A program made the translations under genes and the position numbers. A stretch of 64,000 nt of DNA from positions 1,958,001 through 2,022,000 of the forward strand of contig CM072877.1 of the NCBI GenBank assembly GCA_036937835.1. The letters are read 5' to 3'. Under the pieces are notes generated by a model. That model saw only the letters and a program-made list of their open reading frames with translations. It did not search any database and had not been told where the DNA came from. This DNA is from Pampus argenteus (Eukaryota; Chordata; Actinopteri; Scombriformes; Stromateidae). Below are positions 62,230 to 64,000 of the stretch, one piece after another. Positions within the stretch are counted from its first letter, which is position 1. Every line of letters starts with the position of its first letter.

Positions 62230-63247
62230 TGTAAAAATAGCTTTCTCTCAGGCCAAAACTGACAACTACAGTTTTTCTTAAACAAGGAGCAAAATTTTCA
62301 ATCAAAACCATGTTTGCCATCAACAAGTAACTGATTTCTAATGATAAGGAGCCTAAAAATAACTTCTGAGAGCTTCCTGCAGCTTTTACTGTAACATTTG
62401 TAAAAATAGCTTTCTCTCAGGCCAAAACTGACAACTACAGTTTTTCTTAAACAAGGAGCAAAATTTTAAATCAAAACCATGTTTGCCATCAACAAGTAAC
62501 TGATTTCTAATGATAAGGAGCCTAAAAATAACTTCTGAGAGCTTCCTGCAGCTTTTACTGTAACATTTGTAAAAATAGCTTTCTCTCAGGCCAAAACTGA
62601 CAACTACAGTTTTTCTTAAACAAGGAGCAATATTTTCAATCAAAACCATGTTTGCCATCAACAAGTAACTGATTTCTAATTATTAGGAGCCTAAAAATAA
62701 GTTCTGAGAGCTTCCTGCAGCTTTTACTGTAACATTTGTAAAAAAATAGCTTTGTCTCAGGCCAAAACTGACAACTACAGTTTTTCTTTAACAAGGAGCA
62801 ATATTTTCAATCAAAACCATGTTTGCCATCAACAAGTAACTGATTTCCAATGATTAGGAGCCCAACAATAACTTCTGAGAGCTTCCTGCAGCTTTTACTG
62901 TAACATTTGTAAAAATAGCTTTCTCTCAGGCCAAAACTGACAACTAGAGTTTTTTTTAAACAAGGAGCAATATTTTCAATCAAAACCATGTTTGCCATCA
63001 ACAAGTAACTGATTTCTAATGATTAGGACCAAAAAACTCACTTCTGAGAGCTTCCTGCAGCTTTTACTGTAACATTTGTAAAAAAAAAACTTTGTCTCAG
63101 GCCAAAACTGACAACTACAGTTTTTCTTAAACAAGGAGCAATATTTTCAATCAAAACCATGTTTGCCATCAACAAGTAACTGATTTCTAATGATTAGGAG
63201 CCCAAAAAAAACTTCTGAGAGCTTCCTGCAGCTTTTACTGTAACATT
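62230..63247 (-). repeat. 1,018-bp six-monomer tandem repeat, copy 2
   Basis: All markers of copy 1 recur 1,018 bp later: CAAAATTTTAAATC near 62,459, CTTTAACAAGG near 62,786, CCCAACAATAAC near 62,861, CCCAAAAAAAACTTC near 63,200. Confidence 0.87.
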
Positions 63248-64000
63248 TGTAAAAATAGCTTTCTCTCAGGCCAAAACTGACAACTACAGTTTTTCTTAAA
63301 CAAGGAGCAAAATTTTCAATCAAAACCATGTTTGCCATCAACAAGTAACTGATTTCTAATGATAAGGAGCCTAAAAATAACTTCTGAGAGCTTCCTGCAG
63401 CTTTTACTGTAACATTTGTAAAAATAGCTTTCTCTCAGGCCAAAACTGACAACTACAGTTTTTCTTAAACAAGGAGCAAAATTTTAAATCAAAACCATGT
63501 TTGCCATCAACAAGTAACTGATTTCTAATGATAAGGAGCCTAAAAATAACTTCTGAGAGCTTCCTGCAGCTTTTACTGTAACATTTGTAAAAATAGCTTT
63601 CTCTCAGGCCAAAACTGACAACTACAGTTTTTCTTAAACAAGGAGCAATATTTTCAATCAAAACCATGTTTGCCATCAACAAGTAACTGATTTCTAATTA
63701 TTAGGAGCCTAAAAATAAGTTCTGAGAGCTTCCTGCAGCTTTTACTGTAACATTTGTAAAAAAATAGCTTTGTCTCAGGCCAAAACTGACAACTACAGTT
63801 TTTCTTTAACAAGGAGCAATATTTTCAATCAAAACCATGTTTGCCATCAACAAGTAACTGATTTCCAATGATTAGGAGCCCAACAATAACTTCTGAGAGC
63901 TTCCTGCAGCTTTTACTGTAACATTTGTAAAAATAGCTTTCTCTCAGGCCAAAACTGACAACTAGAGTTTTTTTTAAACAAGGAGCAATATTTTCAATCA
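63248..64000 (-). repeat. 1,018-bp six-monomer tandem repeat, copy 3 (cut by window end)
   Basis: Third copy, complete through CCCAACAATAAC (near 63,879) and CTAGAGTTTTTTTT (near 63,962). The repeat evidently continues beyond the window. Confidence 0.87.

Larger units (their letters stand above)
1..64000. repeat. Satellite DNA array, 169-bp monomer with a 178-bp variant
   Basis: The same unit recurs every 169 bp throughout, with small indels and one nine-base-longer subfamily. Read on the + strand right of 4.54 kb, a consensus unit runs from GATTTCTAATGATTAGGACC to CATCAACAAGTAACT and has 58 G+C in 169 (34%). It has no CpG. It usually has one PstI site (CTGCAG) and three AGCT sites. Neighbours differ at few positions, so the array is highly homogenised. 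Monomer types are told apart by the linker after ATTAGGA and by CTCTC/GTCTC, ATATTTT/AAATTTT and CTACAG/CTATAG/CTAGAG. Length and architecture resemble centromeric satellites of many eukaryotes. That role is inferred; the family is not recognised. Confidence 0.97.
60773..64000 (-). repeat. HOR unit 6, partial, passing into a six-monomer repeat
   Basis: Begins as the other units with TTTCACTCAGG (variant base at 60,890), then R, K, R, the CAAAATTTTAAATC monomer, R, LR, CTTTAACAAGG and G-type. The order is then replaced by tandem 1,018-bp copies of this left part. A private CCCAACAATAAC (near 61,843) is carried by all copies seen. The unit is cut by the window end. Confidence 0.88.

Noticed and set aside
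82..63682. A 65-residue open reading frame in nearly every monomer (forward strand before 4.5 kb, reverse after)
   Set aside because: It begins at TTG in TTGTTGATGG, is 198 nt in a 169-bp repeat so successive copies overlap in different frames, and simply follows monomer orientation. Single-base indels break or extend it freely. It is a by-product of an AT-rich repeat with few stops in one frame, not a gene family.
1..64000. CRISPR-like regular spacing
   Set aside because: Units are contiguous and similar along their whole length. There are no unique spacers and no cas genes.
1..64000. Primate alpha satellite or Arabidopsis-type 178-bp satellite
   Set aside because: Only monomer length is similar. 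The sequence does not resemble what I recall of either consensus. A database search (Dfam, Repbase, nt) would settle the family.
1..64000. tRNA, rRNA, promoters, terminators or telomere repeats
   Set aside because: No tRNA or rRNA motif, TTAGGG-type array or gene to regulate was seen. TATTTT and A/T tracts recur once per monomer and follow from base composition.

Overview
The whole 64 kb window is one satellite DNA array. I found no protein-coding gene, RNA gene, transposon, CRISPR array or unique sequence. The unit is a monomer of 169 bp, about 34% GC by hand count, with no CpG in the consensus and usually one PstI site (CTGCAG) per unit. Roughly 375 monomers lie head to tail. A nucleosome-sized, AT-rich, CpG-free monomer in multi-level higher-order repeats (HORs), assembled for 64 kb without a transposon, points to a eukaryotic centromeric or pericentromeric (possibly other heterochromatic) array. 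I do not recognise the monomer family and cannot name the species. From memory it is not primate alpha satellite or the Arabidopsis 178-bp satellite.

Layout: (1) 1-4,514: about 27 monomers in forward orientation, with private variants. (2) About 4,496-4,541: an inversion junction with a 15-base A run. Everything to its right is in the opposite orientation. (3) 4,542-15,381: reverse 169-bp monomers of mixed linker types with local duplications. (4) 15,382-35,626: ten clusters (52 monomers) of a 178-bp subfamily alternate with runs of 169-bp monomers. The subfamily carries a 9-bp insertion that makes a perfect 17-bp palindrome. (5) 35,627-39,149: 169-bp monomers, partly a copy of 23-25.6 kb. 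(6) 39,150-60,772: a large HOR of 22-26 monomers in two alternating versions, A and B, giving a super-period of 8.11 kb (48 monomers). (7) 60,773-64,000: the HOR passes into a 1,018-bp six-monomer tandem repeat that runs off the window.

The linker between ATTAGGA and CTTCTGAG defines monomer types used below: S (GGACCAAAAAACTCAC), R (GGAGCCTAAAAATAAC), LR (GGAGCCTAAAAATAAG), K (GGAGCTTAAAAATAAG), G (GGAGCCCAAAAATAAC). Other diagnostic positions are CTCTC/GTCTC, ATATTTT/AAATTTT and CTACAG/CTATAG/CTAGAG.

No genes act together here. What can be read is the history of the array: inversion, unequal exchange that left hybrid monomers at duplication joints, short-range duplications of 1.0, 1.2, 1.5 and 2.6 kb, and repeated segments about 12-13 kb apart. 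Any function (kinetochore DNA, heterochromatin, satellite transcription) is inference from architecture.
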